64,000 nt of DNA, from assembly GCF_018252635.1 (NCBI RefSeq), contig NZ_JAGTXM010000006.1, positions 372,001 to 436,000 on the forward strand, given 5' to 3'. This document shows, in pieces, positions 29,284-39,068 of this stretch (position 1 is its first letter; each line of letters begins with the position of its first letter). Below the pieces are notes generated by a model. The model was not told the DNA's origin. It made no database searches and was given only the letters and a program-made list of their open reading frames with translations. A program made the position numbers and the translations under genes. This DNA is from Citrobacter amalonaticus (lineage in GTDB: Bacteria > Pseudomonadota > Gammaproteobacteria > Enterobacterales > Enterobacteriaceae).

Positions 29284-30474
29284 ATGGAACAAACCTGGCG
29301 TTGGTACGGGCCTAACGATCCGGTATCGCTTGATGATGTGCGTCAGGCTGGTGCAACGGGCGTTGTGACAGCATTGCACCATATTCCGAACGGCGAAGTA
29401 TGGCCGGTCGACGAGATTAAAAAACGTCAGGCGATTCTGGCGGAAAAAGGGTTAACCTGGTCGGTCGTCGAAAGTATTCCGGTTCATGAAGAGATCAAGA
29501 CCCGCTCCGGTCAGTATCAGACATGGATCGCGAATTATCAGCAGAGCATCCGCAATCTGGCGGCCTGCGGCATCGATACCGTCTGCTATAACTTTATGCC
29601 GATTCTTGACTGGACGCGTACCGACCTCGAGTACGAATTGCCGGACGGCTCGAAAGCGTTGCGCTTCGATCAGATAGCTTTCGCCGCTTTTGAACTGCAT
29701 ATCCTTAAGCGTGCAGGCGCGGAAGCGGACTATAGCGATGAAGAACGGCGTCAGGCTCAGGCGTATTTCACTGCCATGAGCGAGGCGGATATCGAAAAGC
29801 TGACCCGCAATATCATTGCCGGTTTGCCTGGCGCGGAAGAGGGCTACACGCTCGATCAGTTCCGTGCTCGTCTTGCCGAATATGACGGCATCAGCAAAGA
29901 CGATCTGCGTGACAATATGGCGGTGTTCCTGCGTGCGATTGTACCGGTGGCGGAAGAAGTAGGCGTGCGTCTGGCGGTGCATCCTGACGATCCGCCGCGT
30001 CCGATCCTCGGGTTACCGCGTATTGTCTCCACCATTGACGACATGCAGTGGCTGAAAGAGACGGTCGACAGCATCTACAATGGTTTCACTATGTGCACAG
30101 GCTCCTACGGCGTTCGTGCGGATAACGATCTGGTGAAAATGATTGAAACCTTTGGCGATCGTATCCACTTCACCCATCTGCGCTCGACGTGCCGCGAAGC
30201 GAACCCGAAAACCTTCCACGAAGGCGCGCATCTGCAGGGAGATGTGAATATGGTGGCGGTGGTGACGGCGATTCTGACCGAAGAGCAACGCCGTAAGAAG
30301 GCGGGGGATTTGCGTCCGATTCCGATGCGTCCCGATCATGGTCATCAGATGCTGGACGATCTGCATAAGAAAACGAATCCGGGTTATTCCGCGATTGGGC
30401 GTCTGAAAGGCTTGGCGGAGGTGCGCGGTGTTGAACTGGCGCTGAAAATGACCCAGTTCCGCGACCTGCTATAA
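29284..30474 (+). CDS. uxuA: Mannonate dehydratase
   Basis: This 396-residue protein begins [16 protein letters not shown] and carries the UxuA active-site segments ([38 protein letters not shown]). It dehydrates D-mannonate to 2-keto-3-deoxygluconate in hexuronate breakdown. In E. coli K-12, uxuA lies far away in uxuAB; here it sits alone between yeiQ and efpL, divergent from the UxuB-like yeiQ. A GAGG-type RBS (gtgaggt) precedes the ATG. A bidirectional terminator follows. Confidence 0.95.
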   Translation: MEQTWRWYGPNDPVSLDDVRQAGATGVVTALHHIPNGEVWPVDEIKKRQAILAEKGLTWSVVESIPVHEEIKTRSGQYQTWIANYQQSIRNLAACGIDTVCYNFMPILDWTRTDLEYELPDGSKALRFDQIAFAAFELHILKRAGAEADYSDEERRQAQAYFTAMSEADIEKLTRNIIAGLPGAEEGYTLDQFRARLAEYDGISKDDLRDNMAVFLRAIVPVAEEVGVRLAVHPDDPPRPILGLPRIVSTIDDMQWLKETVDSIYNGFTMCTGSYGVRADNDLVKMIETFGDRIHFTHLRSTCREANPKTFHEGAHLQGDVNMVAVVTAILTEEQRRKKAGDLRPIPMRPDHGHQMLDDLHKKTNPGYSAIGRLKGLAEVRGVELALKMTQFRDLL

Positions 30475-30488
30475 AAACAGCAACTGAC

Positions 30489-30518
30489 AAAAAAGGACAG
30501 CTCAGGCTGTCCTTTTTT
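30489..30518. terminator. Bidirectional terminator between uxuA and efpL
   Basis: A perfect 13-bp stem (A6 GGACAGC, 30489-30501, with its complement at 30506-30518) and TCAG loop serves both convergent genes. Confidence 0.93.
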
Positions 30519-30533
30519 ACATCCATTCAACGC

Positions 30534-31106
30534 TTAATCCGCACGACCCATATAGCGGCGCTCTTCGATATGAATGCGGATCTTCTCGCCGGCGCTCAGG
30601 TATTCTGGTACCAGAATGACCAGACCGGTGCTCAGCGTCGCGGGTTTGTTACGCGCACTGGCGGAAGCGCCCTTAATGCCAGGAGCCGTTTCCACGATTT
30701 CCAGATCCACCGTCTGCGGCAGTTCGAGTGCCAGCAACTGGCCGTCCCAGGTCAGTACCTGCATATCCGGCATTCCACCTTCCGGTATAAACAGTAGTTC
30801 TTCTTCGATCTGATCCCTGGTGAAGGTATAAGGCGTGTAGTCTTCTTTATCCATGAACACGTATTCGTTGCCATCGATATAGGAGAAGTCGACGCCACGG
30901 CGGCTCAGGGTCACGGTATCCACAATGTCGTCACCCTTGAAACGTTCTTCCACTTTCAGACCGGTACGGACATCGGAGAAACGCATTTTGTACAGCGTTG
31001 CCGCGCCACGGGCGGTCGGGGACTGAATATCGATATCTTTCACAATCAGCAGTTTGCCGTTGTAGTTCAGTACCATACCTTTTTTGATTTCGTTCGCTCT
31101 TGGCAT
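30534..31106 (-). CDS. yeiP: Elongation factor P-like protein EfpL (YeiP)
   Basis: This 190-residue EF-P paralogue has three domains: a KOW-like N-terminal domain and two OB folds. The loop that in EF-P carries the modified lysine has Arg33 here (SPTARGAAT), the mark of the YeiP/EfpL subgroup. EfpL relieves ribosome stalling at proline-containing motifs without needing EpmA modification. Start [11 protein letters not shown] is standard. It converges on uxuA and diverges from yeiW. Confidence 0.95.
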   Translation of the reverse strand: MPRANEIKKGMVLNYNGKLLIVKDIDIQSPTARGAATLYKMRFSDVRTGLKVEERFKGDDIVDTVTLSRRGVDFSYIDGNEYVFMDKEDYTPYTFTRDQIEEELLFIPEGGMPDMQVLTWDGQLLALELPQTVDLEIVETAPGIKGASASARNKPATLSTGLVILVPEYLSAGEKIRIHIEERRYMGRAD

Positions 31107-31256
31107 CGAAAAGATCCTGTAATAGAGATTAGCTAAATTATCGCGTCAAACTACTCGCGCCGGGTCATTCAGGCAAGCGGAATTCACCTTTTGCTGGTGC
31201 AAAAAAGGTGGTACTGTGCGCGCCTGTCCGGTGGTCACAATAAAGAGAGTCAGATG

Positions 31257-31511
31257 ATGGAATGCCGTCCGGATTGTGGGGCGTGTTGTATTGCCCCTTC
31301 TATTTCCAGCCCCATCCCCGGTATGCCGCAGGGAAAACCGGCAAACGTCAGGTGCGCCCAGCTCTCGGATGATAACCTCTGCCGCCTTTTTGGCTCCCGC
31401 CTTCGCCCCAATGTCTGTCGCAGCCTCAAACCATCGCAGGAAATGTGCTTAACGAATCGCGACGAGGCGATAACCTGGCTTATTGATCTTGAAGCGCAGA
31501 CCGCGCCCTAA
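31257..31511 (+). CDS. yeiW: Cysteine-rich protein YeiW (YkgJ/UPF0153-type)
   Basis: The protein is 84 residues with eight cysteines, including the N-terminal cluster C3-x3-C7-x2-CC ([11 protein letters not shown]) typical of the YkgJ-type putative zinc/iron-chelating family. Function is unknown. Start ATG 31257 is chosen over the adjacent ATG 31254 because spacing from GAGAG (31245-31249) is better and the length equals the E. coli form. Its last bases overlap the end of setB on the other strand. Confidence 0.85.
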   Translation: MECRPDCGACCIAPSISSPIPGMPQGKPANVRCAQLSDDNLCRLFGSRLRPNVCRSLKPSQEMCLTNRDEAITWLIDLEAQTAP

Positions 31512-32689
31512 ACATCCTTAATGCGCGTCAGACAGACCATGGTGGCGATAATCATCACCAGTGCAAACCAGAAAACGGCATGGTAGTTCCAGATTTCAGC
31601 GGCAATGCCCGCCAGCGATCCGGCGATAATCCAGCCGACGCGGATGGTATTGGTATAGAGCGTGGTGGCTGAACCTGCCTGACCTGGCATCAGATCCTGA
31701 AAATAGAGCATACCGATGCCACCAAGAATACCGATATAGATTGCGTTCAGCAGTTGTAAACCTAATAGCACAACAGGAGCGTGCGCGACCAGCATTCCTG
31801 CGTAAAAGCAAAAACCGGCAGCGACCGCAATACACATCAGCAGGCGTTTACCCAGACGCTTTGCGAAGTATCCAGCAATCAGCATTGTTGGGATTTCCAG
31901 CCCGGCCGCTGTTCCCATCATCACGCCTGCCAGTTTCTCCGGCAGATGCAGCTCATTAATAATAAAAAGTGGCATATTAATGATATACAGGCTGTTGGTA
32001 CCCCACATTAAGGTACAAATAACAAACAGCAACAGGGTATCGCGACGGTTGCGGCGCGGTGCTTCCAGCGTACCGGTCGTCAGCGTGGTCTCTTTGCGCA
32101 TGGACGGTAAAAAAAACCACACTATCGCGCCGCAAACGACAAACGCCACGGCGGCGCTGAGATACATCACCGTAAAGCTGAAGCCCATCGCCAACGCATA
32201 AGCCAGCGGCGGACCGATCACCCACGCAAGTGAAACCTGGGCGCGCAGTATGGAGCTGAACATCACTGCTTCACGGCCTGTGCGATCGGCATGTTCACGG
32301 GCCAGGGCAAACATTTGCGGGTTGGCGGTCGACCCAAAGCTGCTGAGAAACACCCCGACAAACAGCAAAATAAAGTAGTTACGATTCCAGGCAAATAACA
32401 CGCACGCCAGCATCCCCAGCGCACAGCAGAAGACGATCAGCTTTTTACGATCGCCCTTTTTATCTGAACGTCCCGCCAGGAACTGGCTCACCAGGATGCC
32501 GATCACCGCACTGCCGGTAAAAAAGAAACCGACCATTCCCGGGCGCGCGTGGACTTCATCGGTCAGAAAAAGGCTCAGCGTGGGGGTCTGTAGCGCACCG
32601 GCGATACCGGTGAGAAAGGCAACAATAAGGAAAGCCGTAGACGTCAGGTCAAACGTTTTTGGCGAGGCGGCAGCGGGGGTGTTGTGCAT
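31508..32689 (-). CDS. setB: Sugar efflux transporter SetB
   Basis: This 393-residue MFS protein has 12 membrane helices and a basic loop [11 protein letters not shown] between helices 2 and 3. SET-family proteins export lactose, glucose and analogues; E. coli SetB has also been connected to chromosome segregation. It diverges from fruB with 369 bp between. The ends of setB and yeiW overlap by 4 bp. Confidence 0.93.
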   Translation of the reverse strand: MHNTPAAASPKTFDLTSTAFLIVAFLTGIAGALQTPTLSLFLTDEVHARPGMVGFFFTGSAVIGILVSQFLAGRSDKKGDRKKLIVFCCALGMLACVLFAWNRNYFILLFVGVFLSSFGSTANPQMFALAREHADRTGREAVMFSSILRAQVSLAWVIGPPLAYALAMGFSFTVMYLSAAVAFVVCGAIVWFFLPSMRKETTLTTGTLEAPRRNRRDTLLLFVICTLMWGTNSLYIINMPLFIINELHLPEKLAGVMMGTAAGLEIPTMLIAGYFAKRLGKRLLMCIAVAAGFCFYAGMLVAHAPVVLLGLQLLNAIYIGILGGIGMLYFQDLMPGQAGSATTLYTNTIRVGWIIAGSLAGIAAEIWNYHAVFWFALVMIIATMVCLTRIKDV

Positions 32690-32958
32690 GTTTTGATATC
32701 AGTAGTGTGACGAGACGCGGAGTTTACGCCGCCTGGCGAGAAATAAACAGATGACCAAATCAAAATCGGCATGAAAAATCAAAATGGCATTTCACTCTGT
32801 TAATGCTGGTAGCTGACGCTGCTGAACCTTAAGCGAAATAGCACTGTATTGACTTCAGCAACTGACTGTCAATGAGGCAAAAATGTGCATTGCTTCTAAA
32901 TTTTGCGATCAAAAATGCAACTTTTCTTGCGTGCTGAAGCAGAAAGCGCAAGACTTCT

Positions 32959-32972
32959 TGAAACGTTTCAGC
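32959..32972. promoter_or_regulatory. Cra (FruR) operator 1 upstream of fruB
   Basis: TGAAACGTTTCAGC is an excellent match to the Cra consensus TGAAACGTTTCA, 87 bp upstream of fruB. Cra represses fruBKA until fructose 1-phosphate appears. Confidence 0.85.
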
Positions 32973-33023
32973 GCTGTCGAGTTTCAGTTGAGGGAACCGT
33001 ATAGCGTCTTTTTTCTCATGTAA

Positions 33024-33044
33024 GCTGAATCGTTTCAATTCAGC
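33024..33044. promoter_or_regulatory. Cra (FruR) operator 2 upstream of fruB
   Basis: Arms GCTGAAT (33024-33030) and ATTCAGC (33038-33044) surround CGTTTCA, giving a palindromic Cra site that ends 14 bp before the fruB ATG and adjoins the RBS AGGAGAGGAG. Confidence 0.85.
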
Positions 33045-33058
33045 AGGAGAGGAGAACC

Positions 33059-34189
33059 ATGTTTCAGTTATCCGTTCAGGACATTCATCCGGGCGAGCAG
33101 GCCGGAGATAAACAGGAAGCCATCCGTCAGGTTGCCGCTGCGTTAGTGCAGGCTGGTAACGTCGCGGACGGTTACGTAGACGGTATGCTTGCTCGTGAGC
33201 AGCAGACATCCACTTTTCTCGGTAACGGGATTGCGATTCCGCATGGTACCACCGATACCCGCGATCGGGTGCTGAAAACCGGCGTTCAGGTTTTTCAGTT
33301 CCCGCAGGGTGTAACCTGGGGTGAGGGGCAGGTGGCTTATGTGGCGATTGGGATCGCCGCCAGCTCAGATGAGCACCTTGGCCTGCTGCGTCAGCTAACG
33401 CACGTGCTGAGCGATGACTCGGTGGCTGAACAGCTTAAGTCAGCAACGACGGCTGAAGAACTGCGTGCGTTGCTGATGGGCGAAAAGCAGAGCGAGCAGC
33501 TGAAACTCGACAACGACACGCTGCTGCTGGATGTCGTCGCGACCGATTTAGTGACGTTGCAGGCGTTGAACGCAGCTCGCCTGAAAGAGGCCGGCGCAGT
33601 AGATGCGGCGTTTGTCGCGAATGTGATTAACGAACAACCGATGAACCTGGGGCAGGGGGTCTGGTTAAGCGACAGTGCTGAAGGCAATCTGCGCAGCGCC
33701 GTGGCGGTGAGCCGCGCGGCAAATGCTTTTGATGTACAAGGCGAAAAAGCGGCTCTGCTGGTGACCGTTGCCATGGCGGATGATCAGCCTGTCGCAGTGC
33801 TGAAGCGTCTGGGCGACCTGTTGCTGGAGACGAAAGCTGACCGTCTGCTGAACGCCGACGCGGCCACCGTTCTGGCGCTGTTAACCAGCGATGACGCACT
33901 GACTGATGATGTGCTGAACGCCGAGTTTGTGGTTCGCAATGAGCACGGCCTGCATGCCCGTCCGGGGACCATGCTGGTCAATACGATTAAACAATTCAAC
34001 AGTGAAATTACCGTGGCAAACCTTGATGGAACCGGCAAACCGGCAAATGGACGTAGTCTGATGAAAGTGGTGGCTCTGGGCGTGAAGAAAGGACATCGCC
34101 TGCGCTTTACGGCGCAGGGGGCTGATGCTGAACAGGCGCTGAAAGCGATTGGCGATGCCATCGCTGCCGGTCTTGGGGAGGGCGCGTAA
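33059..34189 (+). CDS. fruB: Fructose PTS diphosphoryl transfer protein FruB (IIA-HPr)
   Basis: This 376-residue protein combines an N-terminal EIIA-Fru domain with phospho-site His62 (AIPHGTT), a receiver-like middle region, and a C-terminal FPr (HPr-like) domain with His299 (GLHARPG). It takes phosphate from enzyme I and passes it to FruA. First gene of fruBKA. Its stop overlaps the fruK start by 1 bp (TAATG). Confidence 0.97.
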   Translation: MFQLSVQDIHPGEQAGDKQEAIRQVAAALVQAGNVADGYVDGMLAREQQTSTFLGNGIAIPHGTTDTRDRVLKTGVQVFQFPQGVTWGEGQVAYVAIGIAASSDEHLGLLRQLTHVLSDDSVAEQLKSATTAEELRALLMGEKQSEQLKLDNDTLLLDVVATDLVTLQALNAARLKEAGAVDAAFVANVINEQPMNLGQGVWLSDSAEGNLRSAVAVSRAANAFDVQGEKAALLVTVAMADDQPVAVLKRLGDLLLETKADRLLNADAATVLALLTSDDALTDDVLNAEFVVRNEHGLHARPGTMLVNTIKQFNSEITVANLDGTGKPANGRSLMKVVALGVKKGHRLRFTAQGADAEQALKAIGDAIAAGLGEGA

Positions 34190-35127
34190 TGAGCAGACGT
34201 GTTGCGACCATCACGCTAAACCCGGCCTACGATCTGGTGGGGTTCTGTCCTGAAATTGAGCGCGGTGAAGTTAACCTGGTGAAAACGACCGGTCTGCATG
34301 CGGCGGGGAAAGGGATTAACGTGGCCAAAGTGCTGAAGGACCTCGGGATCGACGTGACGGTCGGCGGGTTCCTCGGCAAGGATAACCAGGACGGGTTTCA
34401 GCAGTTGTTCAGCGAACTGGGAATTGCTAACCGTTTTCAGGTGGTGCAGGGGCGTACCCGCATCAACGTCAAGCTGACGGAAAAAGATGGCGAAGTCACT
34501 GACTTCAACTTCTCTGGTTTTGAGGTTACGCCTGCCGACTGGGAGCGTTTTGTTAATGATTCCCTGAGCTGGCTGGGTCAATTCGACATGGTGTGCGTCA
34601 GCGGCAGTCTGCCATCCGGCGTGAGTCCGGAAGCATTTACCGACTGGATGACGCGCCTGCGCAGTCAGTGTCCATGCATTATCTTTGATAGTAGTCGTGA
34701 AGCTCTGGTGGCCGGACTGAAAGCCGCACCGTGGCTGGTGAAACCGAACCGCCGAGAACTGGAAATCTGGGCCGGCCGCAAACTGCCGGAAATGAAAGAT
34801 GTGATTGAGGCGGCGCATGCGTTACGTGAACAAGGTATCGCGCATGTGGTGATCTCCCTGGGGGCAGAAGGTGCGCTGTGGGTGAACGCTTCAGGAGAAT
34901 GGCTTGCCAAACCGCCTTCGGTGGATGTGGTCAGCACCGTGGGCGCCGGGGATTCGATGGTTGGCGGCCTGATTTACGGTCTGCTGATGCGCGAATCGAG
35001 CGAACATACGCTGCGTCTGGCGACAGCTGTCGCTGCGCTGGCAGTCAGTCAAAGCAATGTCGGTATTACCGATCGTCCTCAGTTGGCCGCAATGATGGCG
35101 CGTGTCGACTTACAACCGTTTAACTGA
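34189..35127 (+). CDS. fruK: 1-Phosphofructokinase FruK
   Basis: This 312-residue PfkB-family kinase has the N-terminal GKGINVAKVL glycine motif and the C-terminal GAGD signature with catalytic Asp255. It converts fructose 1-phosphate to fructose 1,6-bisphosphate. Coupled to fruB by a 1-bp overlap, with fruA 16 bp downstream. Confidence 0.96.
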   Translation: MSRRVATITLNPAYDLVGFCPEIERGEVNLVKTTGLHAAGKGINVAKVLKDLGIDVTVGGFLGKDNQDGFQQLFSELGIANRFQVVQGRTRINVKLTEKDGEVTDFNFSGFEVTPADWERFVNDSLSWLGQFDMVCVSGSLPSGVSPEAFTDWMTRLRSQCPCIIFDSSREALVAGLKAAPWLVKPNRRELEIWAGRKLPEMKDVIEAAHALREQGIAHVVISLGAEGALWVNASGEWLAKPPSVDVVSTVGAGDSMVGGLIYGLLMRESSEHTLRLATAVAALAVSQSNVGITDRPQLAAMMARVDLQPFN

Positions 35128-35143
35128 CAGCAGGAGAGGCATA

Positions 35144-36835
35144 ATGAAAACGCTGCTGATTATTGACGCTAACCTCGGGCAGGCTCGCGCTTACATGGCG
35201 AAAACTCTGCTCGGTGCGGCGGCACATAAAGCAAATCTGGATATCATCGACAATCCAAATGACGCTGAACTGGCGATCGTATTGGCCGATGCTATCCCTA
35301 ATGACAACGCGTTGAACGGCAAAAAAGTCTGGCTGGGTGATATTGCCCGGGCGGTGGCGCACCCTGAGTTGTTTCTTAGTGAAGCCAGGGGGCACGCAAA
35401 GCCTTACAGCGCACCGGCTGTTGCCGCTCCTGTTGCCACGACCAGCGGTCCCAAGCGTGTCGTTGCCGTGACGGCGTGCCCGACCGGCGTTGCGCATACC
35501 TTTATGGCAGCGGAAGCCATCGAAACCGAAGCGAAAAAACGCGGCTGGTGGGTAAAAGTCGAAACTCGTGGTTCTGTGGGCGCTGGCAATGCCATCACCC
35601 CGGAAGAAGTGGCGCAGGCGGATCTGGTGATTGTGGCGGCAGACATTGAAGTGGATCTGGCGAAATTTGCCGGTAAACCCATGTACCGTACCTCTACCGG
35701 TCTGGCACTGAAGAAAACCGTGCAGGAACTGGATAACGCGGTGGCGCAAGCCGTGGTATATGAGCCAACAGGCAAAGCGCAGACGGCGGCGAATGAAGGA
35801 AAAAAAGAGAGTGCAGGCGCGTATCGTCACCTGCTGACGGGCGTGTCGTATATGTTGCCGATGGTGGTTGCTGGCGGTCTGTGTATCGCGCTCTCCTTTG
35901 CCTTTGGTATCGAAGCGTTCAAAGTCGAAGGGACGCTGGCGGCAGCGCTGATGCAGATTGGCGGCGGTTCAGCCTTTGCGCTGATGGTGCCGGTTCTGGC
36001 AGGATACATTGCCTTTTCGATTGCTGACCGTCCGGGTCTGACGCCGGGTCTTATCGGCGGTATGCTCGCCGTCAGCACGGGTTCAGGCTTTATTGGCGGG
36101 ATCATTGCGGGCTTCCTTGCAGGCTATGTGGCGAAGGGCATCAGCACGAAACTGAAGCTGCCACAGAGTATGGAAGCGCTGAAACCGATCCTGATTATTC
36201 CGCTGATCTCCAGCCTTGTGGTGGGTCTGGCGATGATCTACCTCATCGGTAAACCGGTCGCCGGGATCCTCGAAGGGTTAACGCACTGGCTGCAAACCAT
36301 GGGCACGGCGAATGCGGTGCTGCTGGGCGCGATCCTCGGCGGGATGATGTGTACCGACATGGGTGGGCCGGTTAACAAAGCGGCATACGCGTTTGGCGTC
36401 GGTTTGCTGAGTACACAAACGTATGCGCCAATGGCGGCCATTATGGCGGCAGGCATGGTGCCACCGCTGGCGCTGGGTCTGGCAACCATTGTTGCGCGTC
36501 GTAAGTTCGACAAGGCGCAGCAGGAAGGGGGGAAAGCGGCGCTGGTACTGGGCCTGTGCTTTATCACCGAAGGGGCCATTCCCTTCGCTGCGCGCGATCC
36601 AATGCGTGTTCTGCCATGCTGTATCGTTGGCGGCGCGCTGACGGGGGCGATCTCAATGGCGGTTGGGGCGAAACTGATGGCACCGCATGGTGGTCTGTTT
36701 GTTCTGCTGATCCCTGGGGCGATTACCCCGGTGTTGGGATACCTGCTCGCCATTGTCGCCGGTACGCTGGTCGCGGGGCTGGCCTATGCCTTCCTGAAAC
36801 GTCCGGAAGAGGACGCTGTCGCCAAAGCGGCATAA
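35144..36835 (+). CDS. fruA: Fructose-specific PTS enzyme IIB'BC FruA
   Basis: This 563-residue protein has an N-terminal IIB' domain (1-90), an Ala/Pro-rich linker, and a IIB domain with phospho-cysteine Cys112 (TACPTGVAHT). The membrane IIC domain (about 225-563) has roughly nine helices. It imports fructose as fructose 1-phosphate. Start ATG 35144 follows AGGAGAGG and gives MKTLLIIDANLG; an earlier in-frame start at 35102 lies inside fruK and is rejected. Confidence 0.97.
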   Translation: MKTLLIIDANLGQARAYMAKTLLGAAAHKANLDIIDNPNDAELAIVLADAIPNDNALNGKKVWLGDIARAVAHPELFLSEARGHAKPYSAPAVAAPVATTSGPKRVVAVTACPTGVAHTFMAAEAIETEAKKRGWWVKVETRGSVGAGNAITPEEVAQADLVIVAADIEVDLAKFAGKPMYRTSTGLALKKTVQELDNAVAQAVVYEPTGKAQTAANEGKKESAGAYRHLLTGVSYMLPMVVAGGLCIALSFAFGIEAFKVEGTLAAALMQIGGGSAFALMVPVLAGYIAFSIADRPGLTPGLIGGMLAVSTGSGFIGGIIAGFLAGYVAKGISTKLKLPQSMEALKPILIIPLISSLVVGLAMIYLIGKPVAGILEGLTHWLQTMGTANAVLLGAILGGMMCTDMGGPVNKAAYAFGVGLLSTQTYAPMAAIMAAGMVPPLALGLATIVARRKFDKAQQEGGKAALVLGLCFITEGAIPFAARDPMRVLPCCIVGGALTGAISMAVGAKLMAPHGGLFVLLIPGAITPVLGYLLAIVAGTLVAGLAYAFLKRPEEDAVAKAA

Positions 36836-36852
36836 TCTCACCACTTCACACC

Positions 36853-36880
36853 AGGGCAGAGATTTCTCTGCCCTTTTTTT
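36853..36880 (+). terminator. Terminator of fruBKA
   Basis: AGGGCAGAG (36853-36861) pairs with CTCTGCCCT (36866-36874), loop ATTT, followed by a T run to 36880. Confidence 0.93.
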
Positions 36881-37018
36881 GTTTTCGTTTTGTGTCCTTC
36901 CTCGCAATTTTTTTCTCTCCTGCAAACTGTATCTATAAAAAATTGTGATTCTGTTCATATCTGGCGGCTTTTGCCCTTGCCAGTGCGTTTACTTTCAAAA
37001 AAACAAGCTTACTATAAA

Positions 37019-37042
37019 CACATGTTTGAATATAAACATGTG
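37019..37042. promoter_or_regulatory. Perfect palindrome upstream of psuK, putative operator
   Basis: CACATGTTT (37019-37027) and AAACATGTG (37034-37042) are separated by GAATAT. The palindrome sits 77 bp before psuK amid promoter-like AT-rich sequence. It does not resemble Cra, CRP or Fur sites. Confidence 0.55.
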
Positions 37043-37118
37043 CTCTAATAAGTCGTTTGAGCCGTGAATAGTCTTAACAATCTCAATGTCATGGTATTTT
37101 CGTACCAGGAGATGTGCT

Positions 37119-38060
37119 ATGCGCGAAAAGGAATACATCATCACGATTGGTTCCGCCAATATGGACGTTGCAGGATATTCGCATGCTTCCTTAAATTATG
37201 CGGACTCAAATCCGGGGAAAATTAAATTTACGCCTGGCGGAGTCGGTCGCAATATCGCCCACAATCTTGCTCTGCTCGGGAAAAATTCCTGGTTAATGAC
37301 CGCAGTTGGCAATGATTTCTATGGGCAATCATTATTGGCGCAGACGAATCAGTCGGGCGTGCATGTGGATAATTGCCTGATTGTTGAGGGTGAGAACACC
37401 TCAAGTTATTTATCGCTGCTCGATAATACCGGTGAAATGCTGGTGGCAATCAATGATATGAGCATTACCGAACATATTTCGGCGGCGTTTCTGGCGCAGC
37501 ATCTCGATTTTATCCGCGGTGCTCGTGTCATTGTGGCGGACTGTAACATTAGTGAGCAGACGCTGGCCTGGTTACTGGATAACGTGGGAGCTGTACCGGT
37601 GTTTGTTGACCCGGTATCAGCGTGGAAATGCGTTAAGATCCGCGAGCGTCTGGCCCAAATTCACACCCTCAAACCCAACCGTCTTGAAGCGGAAACCCTC
37701 AGCGGTATTGCGCTTTCAGGGCGCGAAGATGTCGCGAAAGTTGCCGCCTGGTTCCATGAGCGAGGGCTGCATCGCCTGGTTCTCAGTATGGGAGGCGATG
37801 GGGTTTATTACAGTGAAAAGGATGGCGACAGCGGCTGGTCGCTACCGATAAAAACCCATGTGGTTAACGTCACCGGAGCGGGAGATGCCATGATGGCGGG
37901 ACTCGCTTCCTGCTGGGTCGAAGGCATGCCCTTCATTGATTCTATTCGATTTGCGCAGGGTTGTTCTTCCATGGCGCTGGCCAGTGAATATACCAACAAC
38001 CCTGAATTATCTGTTGCGAACGTTAAAACCCTTGTGGAGAACACAGAATGTCTGAATTAA
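37119..38060 (+). CDS. psuK: Pseudouridine kinase PsuK
   Basis: This 313-residue PfkB-family kinase has the N-terminal GGVGRNIAHNLALLG motif and the GAGD box with catalytic Asp256 (VTGAGDAMM). It phosphorylates pseudouridine to pseudouridine 5'-phosphate. Start MREKEYIIT after AGGAGATG (37107-37114). It overlaps psuG by 13 bp, so the two are coupled. YeiI, encoded 2.3 kb downstream, is a paralogue. Confidence 0.95.
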   Translation: MREKEYIITIGSANMDVAGYSHASLNYADSNPGKIKFTPGGVGRNIAHNLALLGKNSWLMTAVGNDFYGQSLLAQTNQSGVHVDNCLIVEGENTSSYLSLLDNTGEMLVAINDMSITEHISAAFLAQHLDFIRGARVIVADCNISEQTLAWLLDNVGAVPVFVDPVSAWKCVKIRERLAQIHTLKPNRLEAETLSGIALSGREDVAKVAAWFHERGLHRLVLSMGGDGVYYSEKDGDSGWSLPIKTHVVNVTGAGDAMMAGLASCWVEGMPFIDSIRFAQGCSSMALASEYTNNPELSVANVKTLVENTECLN

Positions 38061-38983
38061 CGCTTTCCTCTGAATTACTGCATATTTCGCCAGAAGTACA
38101 GGACGCTATTAACAGTAAAAAACCGATTGTTGCGCTTGAATCGACAATTATTTCTCACGGTATGCCTTTTCCACAAAATGCGCAGACGGCAATTGAAGTC
38201 GAAGAAACCATTCGTAAACACGGTGCCGTGCCGGCAACCATTGCTATTATTGGCGGAGTAATGAAAGTCGGCTTGAGTAAAGAAGAAATTGAATTATTAG
38301 GTCGCGAAGGACATAGCGTGACGAAAGTCAGTCGTCGTGATTTACCGTTTGTGGTCGCCGCAGGAAAAAATGGCGCGACCACTGTCGCTTCAACCATGAT
38401 TATTGCCGCCCTTGCCGGTATTCATGTTTTTGCCACCGGGGGTATTGGCGGCGTTCATCGCGGGGCTGAACATACGTTTGATATTTCCGCCGATCTTCAG
38501 GAACTGGCGCATACCAATGTGACCGTGGTTTGTGCCGGCGCGAAATCTATTCTCGATTTAGGTTTAACCACGGAATATTTAGAAACGTTCGGCGTGCCAT
38601 TAATTGGCTATCAGACCACTTCTTTACCGGCATTTTTCTGCCGTACCAGTCCGTTTGAAGTCAGCATTCGTCTCGACAGTGCAAAAGAAATTGCCCGTGC
38701 GATGGCAGTGAAATGGCAAACCGGCCTGAACGGCGGTCTGGTGGTTGCCAATCCAATCCCGGAAACCTATGCCATGGCGGAAGAGAAAATCAACGCGGCA
38801 ATTGACCAGGCTGTCCGGGAAGCCGAAGAGCAGGGCGTTATCGGTAAAGAGAGCACGCCATTCCTGTTGGCGCGCGTGGCTGAATTAACCGGAGGCGACA
38901 GCCTGAAGTCCAACATTCAACTGGTGTTTAACAACGCCGTACTGGCCTGCGAGATCGCGAAGGAATATCAACGCCTCGCCTGA
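38048..38983 (+). CDS. psuG: Pseudouridine-5'-phosphate glycosidase PsuG
   Basis: This 311-residue enzyme begins MSELTLSSELLHIS and contains the family's ALESTIISHGMP and GGIGGVHRGAE segments. It splits pseudouridine 5'-phosphate into uracil and ribose 5-phosphate, the second step after PsuK. It is followed after 85 bp by the transporter psuT. The gap contains two weak stem-loops (CGGGCAGTTTGTGGTCGCCCG region; AACC-GGTT region near 39023-39046) that might reduce downstream expression. Confidence 0.96.
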   Translation: MSELTLSSELLHISPEVQDAINSKKPIVALESTIISHGMPFPQNAQTAIEVEETIRKHGAVPATIAIIGGVMKVGLSKEEIELLGREGHSVTKVSRRDLPFVVAAGKNGATTVASTMIIAALAGIHVFATGGIGGVHRGAEHTFDISADLQELAHTNVTVVCAGAKSILDLGLTTEYLETFGVPLIGYQTTSLPAFFCRTSPFEVSIRLDSAKEIARAMAVKWQTGLNGGLVVANPIPETYAMAEEKINAAIDQAVREAEEQGVIGKESTPFLLARVAELTGGDSLKSNIQLVFNNAVLACEIAKEYQRLA

Positions 38984-39068
38984 TCTCAACGAACGGGCAG
39001 TTTGTGGTCGCCCGAAACCACCAAAACCTGGCTTCGCGCCGGGTTTCCTGGCATGAAGGGAAATCATT

